From Bacteroidaceae bacterium (GTDB taxonomy: Bacteria > Bacteroidota > Bacteroidia > Bacteroidales > Bacteroidaceae), in the NCBI GenBank assembly GCA_017960985.1, contig JAGCYD010000047.1:1-64000 (forward strand): a DNA stretch of 64,000 nt, written 5' to 3'. A program made the position numbers and the translations under genes. Every line of letters begins with the position of its first letter. Positions within the stretch are counted from its first letter, which is position 1. This document shows positions 1-7,639 of this stretch, piece after piece. The notes below the pieces were generated by a model. It was not told where the DNA came from and made no database searches. It was given only the letters and a program-made list of their open reading frames with translations.

Positions 1-64
1 CTTAACCATACTTCCCTTTGTTGCAAAGTCGGTATTGTTGAGGCTCTGCATCAATATTCTTTAG

Positions 65-82
65 ATGCAAACTAAATGCAAA
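65..82 (+). promoter_or_regulatory. Direct repeat ATGCAAA-N4-ATGCAAA, probable operator
   Basis: Two perfect ATGCAAA words lie 11 bp apart, one helical turn. The second word ends 32 bp before the -7 box at 115-122. The same pair with the same spacing occurs at 1202-1219 upstream of the next gene, again 32 bp before its -7 box. The conserved geometry suggests a binding site for an activator placed just upstream of -33. The binding protein is unknown; the adjacent regulator is the obvious candidate. Confidence 0.6.
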
Positions 83-114
83 TACTGATTTTTATTCGTG
101 TTCCGTTATAATTA

Positions 115-122
115 TATATTTG
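115..122 (+). promoter_or_regulatory. -7 promoter element TATATTTG
   Basis: Matches the Bacteroidetes -7 consensus TAnnTTTG and lies 20 bp before the chosen ATG. The -33 position reads TTTA rather than TTTG, which would suit an activator-dependent promoter. Confidence 0.55.
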
Positions 123-142
123 CATGCACAAAACATGGAAAG

Positions 143-1174
143 ATGAAGAAGATACTATTTATACTGGCGATAAGTCCGCTGCTATTGGGATGCAGCCATG
201 TGGAGAAGGAACAAAAGAAATTCCTGCTGCAAGGGGTATGGCTGGCGCGGCACGGGGAGTTCCCCACAGGAGAGACATGGGATTATTCCACAGAGGAGGG
301 GGATATATTCTGCCGCATATTCGACGGCGACAGTATGACCTATAAATGTCGCCTTTCCGTCACGGGTGGCAGTATAGTGGTGCTGCCTCTCGACAAGTGC
401 GAAGTAACCATGATAAACAAGGGTGGTGGCGAGATTCTGTATCTGGAAGATGGCGACCCTCGTCCCCTTACTATCATCAATGACTCAACCATCACCATTC
501 AGATGAACGGCGTACGAAACACCTGGGTACGCGATGATAAGATTACACAGGAATGGGGTGCCGAAATGCGCGACCTCATAGCAAACGCAACAAGTTCAGA
601 GGCAAGGTCTGACATTCAGTACTATGTCCTCTCTGCTAAAGAACGGGAACAGGGAAGCGTCATCCACGGCCTCGTCTTTGTTATCATGGGCATCGTGGTT
701 GCAATGCTGATTCTCGTCCAGGTCATCGTTTCCAACCAACGAAGCAAACGCCAGTTGCAACAGCAGTTGCGTCAGATTCAGGAAGAGTACGAATCACGGC
801 CTCAACCCGTCAGGCAAGCCATGATGGAAGTAGAGGAAGCGTTTTTCACCTCCGAAGCATACATCGCCTTGCACAAGCGCATCACAAACGGAGTGGCACT
901 GAAGGAACAGGACTGGGACGAGATAGAAAAGTTCTTGAAACAGGTATATCCGGGGTTCACTAGTAAACTACGAAGCCTTTACCGCATGTCCGAACTGGAG
1001 TATCAAGTTTGCCTGCTCATCAAACTGCGCATTGCACCAAAGGACATCGCGAATGTATTGTTCCGCGATGTCAGCACCATCAGCACCGTGCGCAGCCGGC
1101 TCTATCAGAAGGTGTTCGGGCACAAAGGCGGCGCCAAGGAGTGGGACGACTTCATTCTGTCCATCAGCACATAA
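143..1174 (+). CDS. Membrane-anchored LuxR-type regulator with periplasmic sensor
   Basis: A 343-residue one-component regulator. The ATG at 143 is preferred over an in-frame one at 98, because it starts a clean signal sequence ending in a lipobox-like LLLGC (residues 13-17) and lies downstream of the -7 box. Residues about 25-165 form a beta-rich extracytoplasmic domain that resembles the lipocalin-like product of the next gene in its opening (G-V/T-W). A single membrane helix spans about 173-195, followed by a charged helix. The C-terminus (about 280-330) has a helix-turn-helix of the LuxR/GerE kind, with SELEYQVCLL, then APKDIANVLF and STISTVRSRLY. It should sense an envelope signal and bind DNA from the membrane. 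No receiver or kinase domain is present. Function is inferred from architecture; the ligand is unknown. Confidence 0.75.
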   Translation: MKKILFILAISPLLLGCSHVEKEQKKFLLQGVWLARHGEFPTGETWDYSTEEGDIFCRIFDGDSMTYKCRLSVTGGSIVVLPLDKCEVTMINKGGGEILYLEDGDPRPLTIINDSTITIQMNGVRNTWVRDDKITQEWGAEMRDLIANATSSEARSDIQYYVLSAKEREQGSVIHGLVFVIMGIVVAMLILVQVIVSNQRSKRQLQQQLRQIQEEYESRPQPVRQAMMEVEEAFFTSEAYIALHKRITNGVALKEQDWDEIEKFLKQVYPGFTSKLRSLYRMSELEYQVCLLIKLRIAPKDIANVLFRDVSTISTVRSRLYQKVFGHKGGAKEWDDFILSIST

Positions 1175-1201
1175 CCATCTTGCAATTTATTTGCACGAGC
1201 G

Positions 1202-1219
1202 ATGCAAAGAAGATGCAAA
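1202..1219 (+). promoter_or_regulatory. Second ATGCAAA-N4-ATGCAAA direct repeat
   Basis: Identical in words and spacing to the pair at 65-82. It ends 9 bp before a TTTG -33 box and 32 bp before the -7 box of the following gene. It suggests that the regulator gene and the downstream pair are controlled by the same protein. Confidence 0.6.
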
Positions 1220-1228
1220 CCGAAAATC

Positions 1229-1259
1229 TTTGCTGAACGGGGAAAGGCCCCTACCTTTG
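1229..1259 (+). promoter_or_regulatory. Promoter: TTTG-19 bp-TACCTTTG
   Basis: -33 TTTG at 1229-1232 and -7 TACCTTTG at 1252-1259 with a 19-bp spacer, a full match to the Bacteroidetes promoter form. It should drive the lipocalin-like gene and the outer-membrane receptor. Confidence 0.7.
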
Positions 1260-1302
1260 CAACAAAATCACGAAACCTCTAAATCACTAAAATCTTACAA
1301 CT

Positions 1303-1794
1303 ATGAAAAAGATGCTTACAATGATGCTGTTGCTTATGTGCGCAGTAAGTATGAATGCTCAGAAGAGCAAGGTATCCGACAAAGAAATCATCGGCACATG
1401 GATGATGAAGTCCATGCAATGGGAGGGTGAGAAAGTAATCGAGTGTGGCAAGGAGAAGGGCTATACGCAATTCAAGTATTACGGTCCCGATGGGGAGTAC
1501 GCCTGCGCCGAGATTGTCTTGAAGAAAGATGGACAACTCGTGATTTATCCACATGAATATGGCACATATACCTTCAAAAATGGTGTTTACTCCGAAATGG
1601 GACGCCCTAGCATAGAAGGAAACCTTGTTTTCGTCGACAAGAACACATTCAAAGGCACATGGTTTACTCGTCACGATGTTTGGAAAAAGGTTGCTTTGCC
1701 TGACAAGGTAGTGAAGCAAATTGTGAGCAGTTGCAAGACGAAGGACACACCCGACGATGTCCAGCAACTTATCAAGAAGCACATCTTCAAGTAA
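1303..1794 (+). CDS. Secreted lipocalin-like protein (DUF4488-type)
   Basis: A 163-residue protein with a clear signal peptide (residues 1-19, ending SMNAQ). The mature part has the short beta-strand pattern of small Bacteroidetes lipocalin-like proteins: an opening GTWMMKSM, a central YYGPDGEYA and a late GTW. The family assignment to DUF4488 is by pattern and not verified. It is 15 bp upstream of the TonB-type gene, so the two are probably co-transcribed from the promoter at 1229-1259. It probably acts in the periplasm or on the outer membrane. Its resemblance to the sensor domain of the preceding regulator suggests a shared ligand, which is inference. Confidence 0.65.
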   Translation: MKKMLTMMLLLMCAVSMNAQKSKVSDKEIIGTWMMKSMQWEGEKVIECGKEKGYTQFKYYGPDGEYACAEIVLKKDGQLVIYPHEYGTYTFKNGVYSEMGRPSIEGNLVFVDKNTFKGTWFTRHDVWKKVALPDKVVKQIVSSCKTKDTPDDVQQLIKKHIFK

Positions 1795-1809
1795 GTTTCC
1801 CTAAACTTT

Positions 1810-4764
1810 ATGAAACATATCAGTTTAGCGACCATCGCCTTGATGGTCACGCTCGTCATGCCCCTTTCGGCACAGGAGAAGGCGAAAACAGACACGCTGA
1901 GAAAGGAACGGACAATAGCTCTTTGGGGCCATGTAAAGAACTCGCTGACGCGCGTCGGTGTGAAGGATGCTTTCATCACCCTCATGCGAGAGGACTCGAC
2001 CGTCGTCGATACCATGCATGTGTTCAAACAATGGAACAACGGCACGAAGGACGACTATGCCTATCGGTTCGATGTCCCTGCACGCGAGGCGAACTATATC
2101 ATCCGTGCCGAGCATCCCGACTTCGAGACCATCGATGTTACTTACAATCTACGCCACCTCGCCCGTAACACCTATTTCGATGCACCGTGGCACTACATGA
2201 AAAGGAGAGACCCCCTCCCGACCTCCCTGAGGGGAGGAGAAAAGGCAGACTCTCTGAAAGAAGTAGTGATAAAAGCCACAAAGATACGCATGACTTACCG
2301 AGGTGACACCATTACCTTCAATGCCGACGCGTTCAACCTGCCCGAAGGCTCCATGCTCGACGCCCTCATCCGCCAGATGGACGGCGTGGAACTGAAGGAT
2401 GACGGACGCATTCTGGTGCAGGGCGAGCAGGTGGAGGAACTGATGCTGAACGGCAAGGACTTCTTCAAGGGGAATAATAAAGTCATGCTCGACAACCTGC
2501 CTGCCTACACCGTGAAGCAAGTGCAGACCTACCACAAGACTACCGACTTGAGCGAGTACTTCGGCACGGATGTGGAAAAGAAACGCTTTGTCATGGATGT
2601 GCAGTTGAAACGGGAATATAATAAAGGATGGATAGCGAATGTAGAAGCTGCAGGCGGATGGAAAGACAAGAGCGAAGATGAGGTTAGGGAACTTTCCTCC
2701 AATGTGCAGGTGCCTTACATCGGGCGCTTCTTCGCTCTGCGCTACACCGACAATTCGCGCCTTTCGGCATTCGGGAACCTGAATAATGTGAACGAGACAC
2801 GCCGCCCTGGAAGCAACGGGGAATGGACACCCAGTAATATGCCTTGGGGCGTTACGGAGAGCCGTATGGGTGGGCTCGACCTGCTCATCGAAGAGAAGGA
2901 CAAGCGTTGGCGTGAACACGCACAGGCCGAAGTGAACTGGCGAAATATTGACAATGACTACATCTTCAACTCGGAGCAGTTCCACACCGATGCCCCCACC
3001 ACCTACAACCGCAGCATATCTAAGCAACGCCATCGGACACTGAGTCTGGATGCCTGGAACAATTTCGAACTGAGGAAACCTTTCTGGCTCTACAACGGTA
3101 CTGGCATCACCTACACCGACGGCGATACGCGCAGCCAAGGCCGTAGTGCGCAGTTCTCCAGCGACCCCGCGAAGTATGGTACCACATTAGCCATACTGGA
3201 CAGTGTCTTCTCCGCCACGCTGAACACGGATATACAGCAACAACTTGTGCACAACAGCCTACGCAACGAACAGAGTGACAACAGCCGCACCGACATCTGG
3301 TCGAACACATCGCTCAATTACAAGTTGCCTTCGGGCGACGGCATTGGCATGAATCTGAACTATCGTCATAGCCACGAACACAAGCACTCGGAGAGTGAGC
3401 AGAACCTACGCTACCAACTTACACCCTCGCTCAATACCATACTGAACCGTCATGGACGCACACCGGCGCATTCGAACTATGCAGCCTTCTCGCCTTACTA
3501 CCGCATCACTTGGCGCAACGGTTTGTGGCTGAGCATGGAATATCGCTTCCTCTACGACGAGCGCCACAATACAAACGATGTGTTCTTGGCCGATACACTC
3601 GACCTGCAGAACGCCTACGACCGAAACCACCGCCGACTGGAGAACCGATTGGCACTTACGCCAGGCTTCTCATACGAAAAAAATGGGAAATATGCCCGAG
3701 TCTATTATCAGATGCACTTTTACAATGTGAACGAACGCCTAAAATACCAGAGCGCCTACACCGATACGACCTTGGTGCAGCACTGTTGGACCATGTCGCC
3801 CGAACTGCATGTCCAGTATGCTTGGGACAATTGGTCGCGGTCGTTCGACTACTTCTATGGTATCGAATTTCAGACGCCCGACCTGTTCCAGAAGGTGAAC
3901 ATCCTGAACAATGAAGACCCCTTGATACGCCGATACGGCAACCCCAACCTGCGGGGTGCCACCAACCACCGTATGCAGTTCGGCATCAATCGCAATTGGC
4001 GTGAAAAGCGCATATCGGAACGCTTCGGCGGTGGGCTTCGTTTCTTCCGTCATCAAGTGTCGCAGGGACAGGCCTACGATGCCGAGACGGGTATCTACAC
4101 CTACCGCCCCGAGAATGTGGAAGGTAATTGGCAGACTTACTTCTTCAACTTCTACAATATGCCGCTCGACAAGCCGCGCCGCCTGATGATAAACATCTAC
4201 ACACACGGCGATTATAGCCGAAATGTAGATATACTGAACGGCCTCTCCCATGTCAATAACTATTATTTGGAGAATCGACTCACATTCTCTTATACTTGGC
4301 GTGACTTGACACTGGGTTTGCCCACCAATTTCGAGTACCGACACACGACGAATGAGGAGCATACCATCGAGACCATCAATGCCTTCAACTACTATTACGG
4401 CATCACGCTCAACTACAACTTCAAGCGTGAGGAAACTTCCAAACTTCCACGGTGGTTACAAGGTTTCAGCATTGCTACCGACCTGAAGATGTACTCGCGT
4501 CGGGGTTATGGCGACACCTCCATGAACCGTGATGAACTCGTATGGAATGCATCCATTTCGCGTTCCTTCCTCAATCCTTTCGGCAAAAAGGCGGGTGGCA
4601 CACTCGTTGCTCGCCTCGAAGGCTTCGATATCCTCGGCAAACTCTCCTGTGCCCAACTCATCATCAATGGTCAGGGACGACAGGAAACCATCTACAACAC
4701 CCTGCCTCGTTACCTCATGCTCCATCTAACCTACAATTGGAGCAAAATGCCTAAAAAGCGATAA
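1810..4764 (+). CDS. TonB-dependent receptor-like outer-membrane beta-barrel protein
   Basis: A 984-residue outer-membrane protein. A signal peptide (1-21, ending PLSAQ) is followed by a carboxypeptidase-regulatory-like beta sandwich (about 30-115), a linker, a plug-like domain (about 165-265, with LPEGSMLDALIRQMDGVELK and the YTVKQVQTYHKT region) and a long barrel rich in alternating aromatic strands that ends in HLTYNWSKM. It belongs with the large outer-membrane beta-barrel family of Bacteroidetes. No SusD-like partner is next to it, so it is not a standard glycan uptake pair. The linker contains an in-frame GC-rich repeat (2209-2239, read as DPLPTSLRGGE) that is not part of the fold. The substrate is unknown. 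Confidence 0.75.
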   Translation: MKHISLATIALMVTLVMPLSAQEKAKTDTLRKERTIALWGHVKNSLTRVGVKDAFITLMREDSTVVDTMHVFKQWNNGTKDDYAYRFDVPAREANYIIRAEHPDFETIDVTYNLRHLARNTYFDAPWHYMKRRDPLPTSLRGGEKADSLKEVVIKATKIRMTYRGDTITFNADAFNLPEGSMLDALIRQMDGVELKDDGRILVQGEQVEELMLNGKDFFKGNNKVMLDNLPAYTVKQVQTYHKTTDLSEYFGTDVEKKRFVMDVQLKREYNKGWIANVEAAGGWKDKSEDEVRELSSNVQVPYIGRFFALRYTDNSRLSAFGNLNNVNETRRPGSNGEWTPSNMPWGVTESRMGGLDLLIEEKDKRWREHAQAEVNWRNIDNDYIFNSEQFHTDAPTTYNRSISKQRHRTLSLDAWNNFELRKPFWLYNGTGITYTDGDTRSQGRSAQFSSDPAKYGTTLAILDSVFSATLNTDIQQQLVHNSLRNEQSDNSRTDIWSNTSLNYKLPSGDGIGMNLNYRHSHEHKHSESEQNLRYQLTPSLNTILNRHGRTPAHSNYAAFSPYYRITWRNGLWLSMEYRFLYDERHNTNDVFLADTLDLQNAYDRNHRRLENRLALTPGFSYEKNGKYARVYYQMHFYNVNERLKYQSAYTDTTLVQHCWTMSPELHVQYAWDNWSRSFDYFYGIEFQTPDLFQKVNILNNEDPLIRRYGNPNLRGATNHRMQFGINRNWREKRISERFGGGLRFFRHQVSQGQAYDAETGIYTYRPENVEGNWQTYFFNFYNMPLDKPRRLMINIYTHGDYSRNVDILNGLSHVNNYYLENRLTFSYTWRDLTLGLPTNFEYRHTTNEEHTIETINAFNYYYGITLNYNFKREETSKLPRWLQGFSIATDLKMYSRRGYGDTSMNRDELVWNASISRSFLNPFGKKAGGTLVARLEGFDILGKLSCAQLIINGQGRQETIYNTLPRYLMLHLTYNWSKMPKKR
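2209..2239. repeat. GC-rich palindromic repeat copy R1, inside coding sequence
   Basis: Starts with GACCCCCTCCCGACCTCCC and ends with GAGGGGAGGAG. It closely matches R2 at 32237-32270 in the same orientation and the inverted copy R3 at 32705-32741. It sits in the linker of the outer-membrane protein and keeps the frame open. Confidence 0.75.
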
Positions 4765-4849
4765 TACTGTTTTTCATATAAAGGTTTAGTTTATAACTTA
4801 CATGCACTACGCCCCCATTGTCCGTGAGGATAGTGGGGGACCTCTACAC

Positions 4850-4890
4850 AAAAAATCAGGAATGCATCACCGCATTCCTGATTTTTTTTA
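4850..4890. terminator. Bidirectional terminator
   Basis: A long stem, AAAAATCAGGAATGC pairing with GCATTCCTGATTTTT around a six-base loop, with T runs on both strands. It separates the convergent receptor and flotillin genes. Confidence 0.85.
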
Positions 4891-4902
4891 CCCTACGAAG
4901 GA

Positions 4903-6285
4903 TTATTCCTCGGGAGCGGGTTCTTCTTTGGATTCAGCCTTGGGCTCCTCTTTCTTCTTGGCGAGGTATTCGGGCAGCGACATGCCAGCCTGGTCGAACA
5001 ATTCACCCAATGGGGGCACGCTCTTCATCAGTCCCGACAGGAAGTTGGCGGTACTGGTCTGACCGTTGCCATTGCCTGCACCATTGTCCCAAACGGTAAC
5101 CTTGTCGATATTGATGCCCTTGATGGCCTCTACCTGTGTCTTAACGAGGTCGGGCAGTTTCTCCAGTAGCAACAAGGTGTATGCCTTCGTGGCATCGCCG
5201 CCTGCGGCCTGTATCATCTTGTCGTAACCTTGTGCCTGCTTGGTGAGCACCTCGAAGAGACCCTTGGCCTCGGCTTCCATCTTGGCAAAGATGGCATCGG
5301 CCTCACCCTTGGCATTGACGCGCTTCTGCTCGGCAGCAGCCTCGGCCTCGATGACCAAACGCTTCTTTTCAATCTCCTGTGCCACGATGACATTGGCGGT
5401 CTGGGTGGAACGCTCGCGCTCGGCACGGGCATTCTCAGCCTTCTGCTCGGCCGCATAGGATTCCTCCAGGGCCTGTGCCTGTGCCACCTTTTCAGCTGCG
5501 GTTGCACGGCGCTGTGCCTCGGCCTCGCGCTCACGACGGTCGGCATCGGAGTTGGCGATGTTTATCTTGGCTTCGTTCTCTCCCTTCACAGCTTCGGCAT
5601 TGGCGGCAGCGGTACGGATACGGGTCTCGCGGACGGCATCGGCCTTACCGATTTCTCCCATCTTCTCCTGCTCTGCCACGCGCACCTTGGCCTCGTTGAT
5701 GGCCTTGGCAGCGGCTTCCTGACCGAGGGCTTCGATATAGCCACTCTCGTCGTTGATGTCGGTGACATTCACATTGATAAGGCGCAAACCTATCTTCTTC
5801 AGTTCCACCTCAACATTAGAGGAGATGGCCTCCAGGAACTTGTCGCGGTCGGAGTTCAGTTCCTCGATACTCATCGTGGCAATAACCAGACGCAACTGAC
5901 CGAAGAGAATATCGCGAGCCAACTCCTGTATCTGCTGCGGGGTAAGTCCCAACAGACGCTCGGCAGCAGCAAGCATACTTTCGGGCTCGGTGGAGATACC
6001 GACCGTGAAGCGACAGGGTACATCGACACGGATGTTCTGGCGCGAAAGGGCATTGGTCAGGTTGGCATCAATGCTGATGGGGGTTAGCGACAGGTAGGCA
6101 TAATCCTGAATGATGGGCCACACAAAGGTACCTCCGCCATGCACACACTTGGCGCTCTTGTTAGAACCCGAGGTTCCATATACTACCAATATCTTGTCCG
6201 AAGGACAACGACGGTAACGGTTTATCACAGCCATCAACAATATGACGACAACGACAATCAGAATAAGAATCAGTGAAAATCCCAT
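4903..6285 (-). CDS. Flotillin-like SPFH protein
   Basis: A 460-residue membrane scaffold protein. An N-terminal hydrophobic anchor (about 4-20) is followed by an SPFH/band-7 domain (about 25-190, with NVNVTDINDESGYIEALG) and a long charged coiled coil rich in Ala, Glu, Lys and Arg (about 190-370), typical of flotillin heptads. The C-terminus is low-complexity and acidic (EEPKAESKEEPAPEE). Flotillins organise membrane domains and affect membrane fluidity. The upstream NfeD-like gene, 18 bp away on the same strand, is the usual partner, as in the yuaF-yuaG pair of Bacillus. The start is the only one that includes the membrane anchor. Confidence 0.9.
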   Translation of the reverse strand: MGFSLILILIVVVVILLMAVINRYRRCPSDKILVVYGTSGSNKSAKCVHGGGTFVWPIIQDYAYLSLTPISIDANLTNALSRQNIRVDVPCRFTVGISTEPESMLAAAERLLGLTPQQIQELARDILFGQLRLVIATMSIEELNSDRDKFLEAISSNVEVELKKIGLRLINVNVTDINDESGYIEALGQEAAAKAINEAKVRVAEQEKMGEIGKADAVRETRIRTAAANAEAVKGENEAKINIANSDADRREREAEAQRRATAAEKVAQAQALEESYAAEQKAENARAERERSTQTANVIVAQEIEKKRLVIEAEAAAEQKRVNAKGEADAIFAKMEAEAKGLFEVLTKQAQGYDKMIQAAGGDATKAYTLLLLEKLPDLVKTQVEAIKGINIDKVTVWDNGAGNGNGQTSTANFLSGLMKSVPPLGELFDQAGMSLPEYLAKKKEEPKAESKEEPAPEE

Positions 6286-6303
6286 AGTATCGTATTTTTA
6301 ATG

Positions 6304-6921
6304 TTAATAATTTCTTTTCAATCGTGACTCTAGTCCCTCGACCAACAGCGTATGGCCACCGATAACCTCCAGTACGCGAACTTTGGCGCCACTGACAATC
6401 TGTTCGCCATTGGTGATGGCGGGCAGTTCCTGTACCGAGCCATGGAAACTGAACTGTATCTTGCCCTCTCCTTCGCGATTGGCAGGAATGCGGAGATAGA
6501 CATCTGCCACTTGTCCCACGCACTCGTTGATGTCGAAAGAGCCGTTGTGCTCCAACTTCATCAACTGCTTATATAGTAACACGAACGCGCCCACGAACAC
6601 GCAACCCGTGAGCAACGCTGCCAAGGCGAGCAGGAAGGAGTTGTGTATGGAGGAGGAGAGGCAGACGCCACCCCAGCCGATACCGAGCAGGAAGTTGACG
6701 ATGTTGCGCATCGAGAACAGTTGCAGGGCACCGCCGGTGTCCATCGTATCGCCGTTGCCGTCGCCGATGTCGAAACTGGCATCGCCACTGTCCACATCGC
6801 CAATCCCGATAAAGGTGAGTACCATCTGAACTATGAACACGCCCGTGGCAAACAGGGCTATCGTCCAATACACACGCATCATGCCGTCGAGGCCATTGTA
6901 CCAATTCAGTATCGTCTCCAT
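6304..6921 (-). CDS. NfeD-like membrane protein
   Basis: A 205-residue membrane protein, first gene of the flotillin pair. It has a hydrophobic segment at about 19-40, a Gly/Asp-rich loop (about 41-63), two further hydrophobic segments (about 70-90 and 94-118), and a C-terminal OB-fold-like domain (about 130-200) with GQVADVYLRIP and VLEVIGGHTLLVEGL. This is the short NfeD class (NfeD1b/YuaF type) that lacks the N-terminal ClpP-like protease. It probably works with the flotillin in the membrane. The family is clear from context and OB domain; the exact role is unknown. Confidence 0.8.
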   Translation of the reverse strand: METILNWYNGLDGMMRVYWTIALFATGVFIVQMVLTFIGIGDVDSGDASFDIGDGNGDTMDTGGALQLFSMRNIVNFLLGIGWGGVCLSSSIHNSFLLALAALLTGCVFVGAFVLLYKQLMKLEHNGSFDINECVGQVADVYLRIPANREGEGKIQFSFHGSVQELPAITNGEQIVSGAKVRVLEVIGGHTLLVEGLESRLKRNY

Positions 6922-7000
6922 ATCGTTTGTTTTTTAGGGATTTACTGGTCAAAGTTAAGCAATTCCGCGCGCAGTGCGAAAAAAATAGGGAAATATTTTG

Positions 7001-7008
7001 TATGTTTG
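7001..7008 (+). promoter_or_regulatory. -7 element TATGTTTG
   Basis: TAnnTTTG match 28 bp before the NUDIX start codon; no -33 TTTG is visible. Confidence 0.5.
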
Positions 7009-7036
7009 CAGCGTAAAACTCAAAATTGACACTTCT

Positions 7037-7588
7037 ATGGAACATCCTTTCCACCAATTTCACTTCTGCCCCAAGTGCGGTTCGAAGCGGTTTGTCGAGC
7101 ACAACCAGAAGAGCAAGGAATGTCTTGACTGCGGCTTTGTGTATTACTTCAATCCCGTTTCGGCCACGGTGGCGATTATCCTAAGGGCTAAAGACGATGA
7201 GTGGGAAATGCTGACGGTACGGCGTGGCAAGGAGCCCGCCAAGGGGACTCTCGACCTGCCCGGAGGCTTCTGCGACATGTTTGAGACGGGCGAGGAGGGC
7301 ATGGCCCGCGAGGTGTTGGAAGAGACGGGACTGGAGGTGACGAACATGCTTTTCCTGTTCACCATACCGAATCAATATCTGTACAGCGACTTTCTGGTGC
7401 ACACCATCGACATGTTTTTCCTCTGCGAGGTACGGGACACCACAAAATGTCAGGCAATGGACGATGCGGCAGACTTCGCCTGGATTCCCTTACAGGACAT
7501 AAGTCCTGATAGTTTCGGACTGACTTCGGTGCGACAGGGACTGAAGAAATTTTTAGCAAAAAAACAGCATTATATAAGGAATACATAA
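7037..7588 (+). CDS. NUDIX hydrolase with zinc ribbon
   Basis: A 183-residue protein. The start at 7037 is chosen because an in-frame ATG at 6998 lies upstream of the probable transcription start. The N-terminus has a zinc ribbon with two Cys pairs (CPKCG and CLDCG). The NUDIX box follows in full: GG, five residues, E, seven residues, REVLEETGL (about residues 76-98). The layout resembles NudC-type or ADP-ribose/NADH pyrophosphatase relatives that hydrolyse nucleoside diphosphates linked to another group. The substrate cannot be read from sequence. It is a single gene with its own promoter, 51 bp before topA. Confidence 0.85.
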   Translation: MEHPFHQFHFCPKCGSKRFVEHNQKSKECLDCGFVYYFNPVSATVAIILRAKDDEWEMLTVRRGKEPAKGTLDLPGGFCDMFETGEEGMAREVLEETGLEVTNMLFLFTIPNQYLYSDFLVHTIDMFFLCEVRDTTKCQAMDDAADFAWIPLQDISPDSFGLTSVRQGLKKFLAKKQHYIRNT

Positions 7589-7599
7589 TAAATTTACAC

Positions 7600-7607
7600 T
7601 ACCTTTG
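7600..7607 (+). promoter_or_regulatory. -7 element TACCTTTG of topA
   Basis: Good TAnnTTTG match 33 bp before the topA ATG. It probably drives the topA-aroK-speA-argB block. Confidence 0.6.
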
Positions 7608-7639
7608 CACCGCAAAATCAAAAAACGGCACTACAAACA

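Larger units (their letters stand above)
1..142. other. Upstream region of the membrane regulator
   Basis: No gene is seen before 143. The stretch holds several TGCAAA words, a direct-repeat pair at 65-82 and a -7 box at 115-122, all annotated separately. The left window edge cuts any gene further upstream. Confidence 0.6.
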
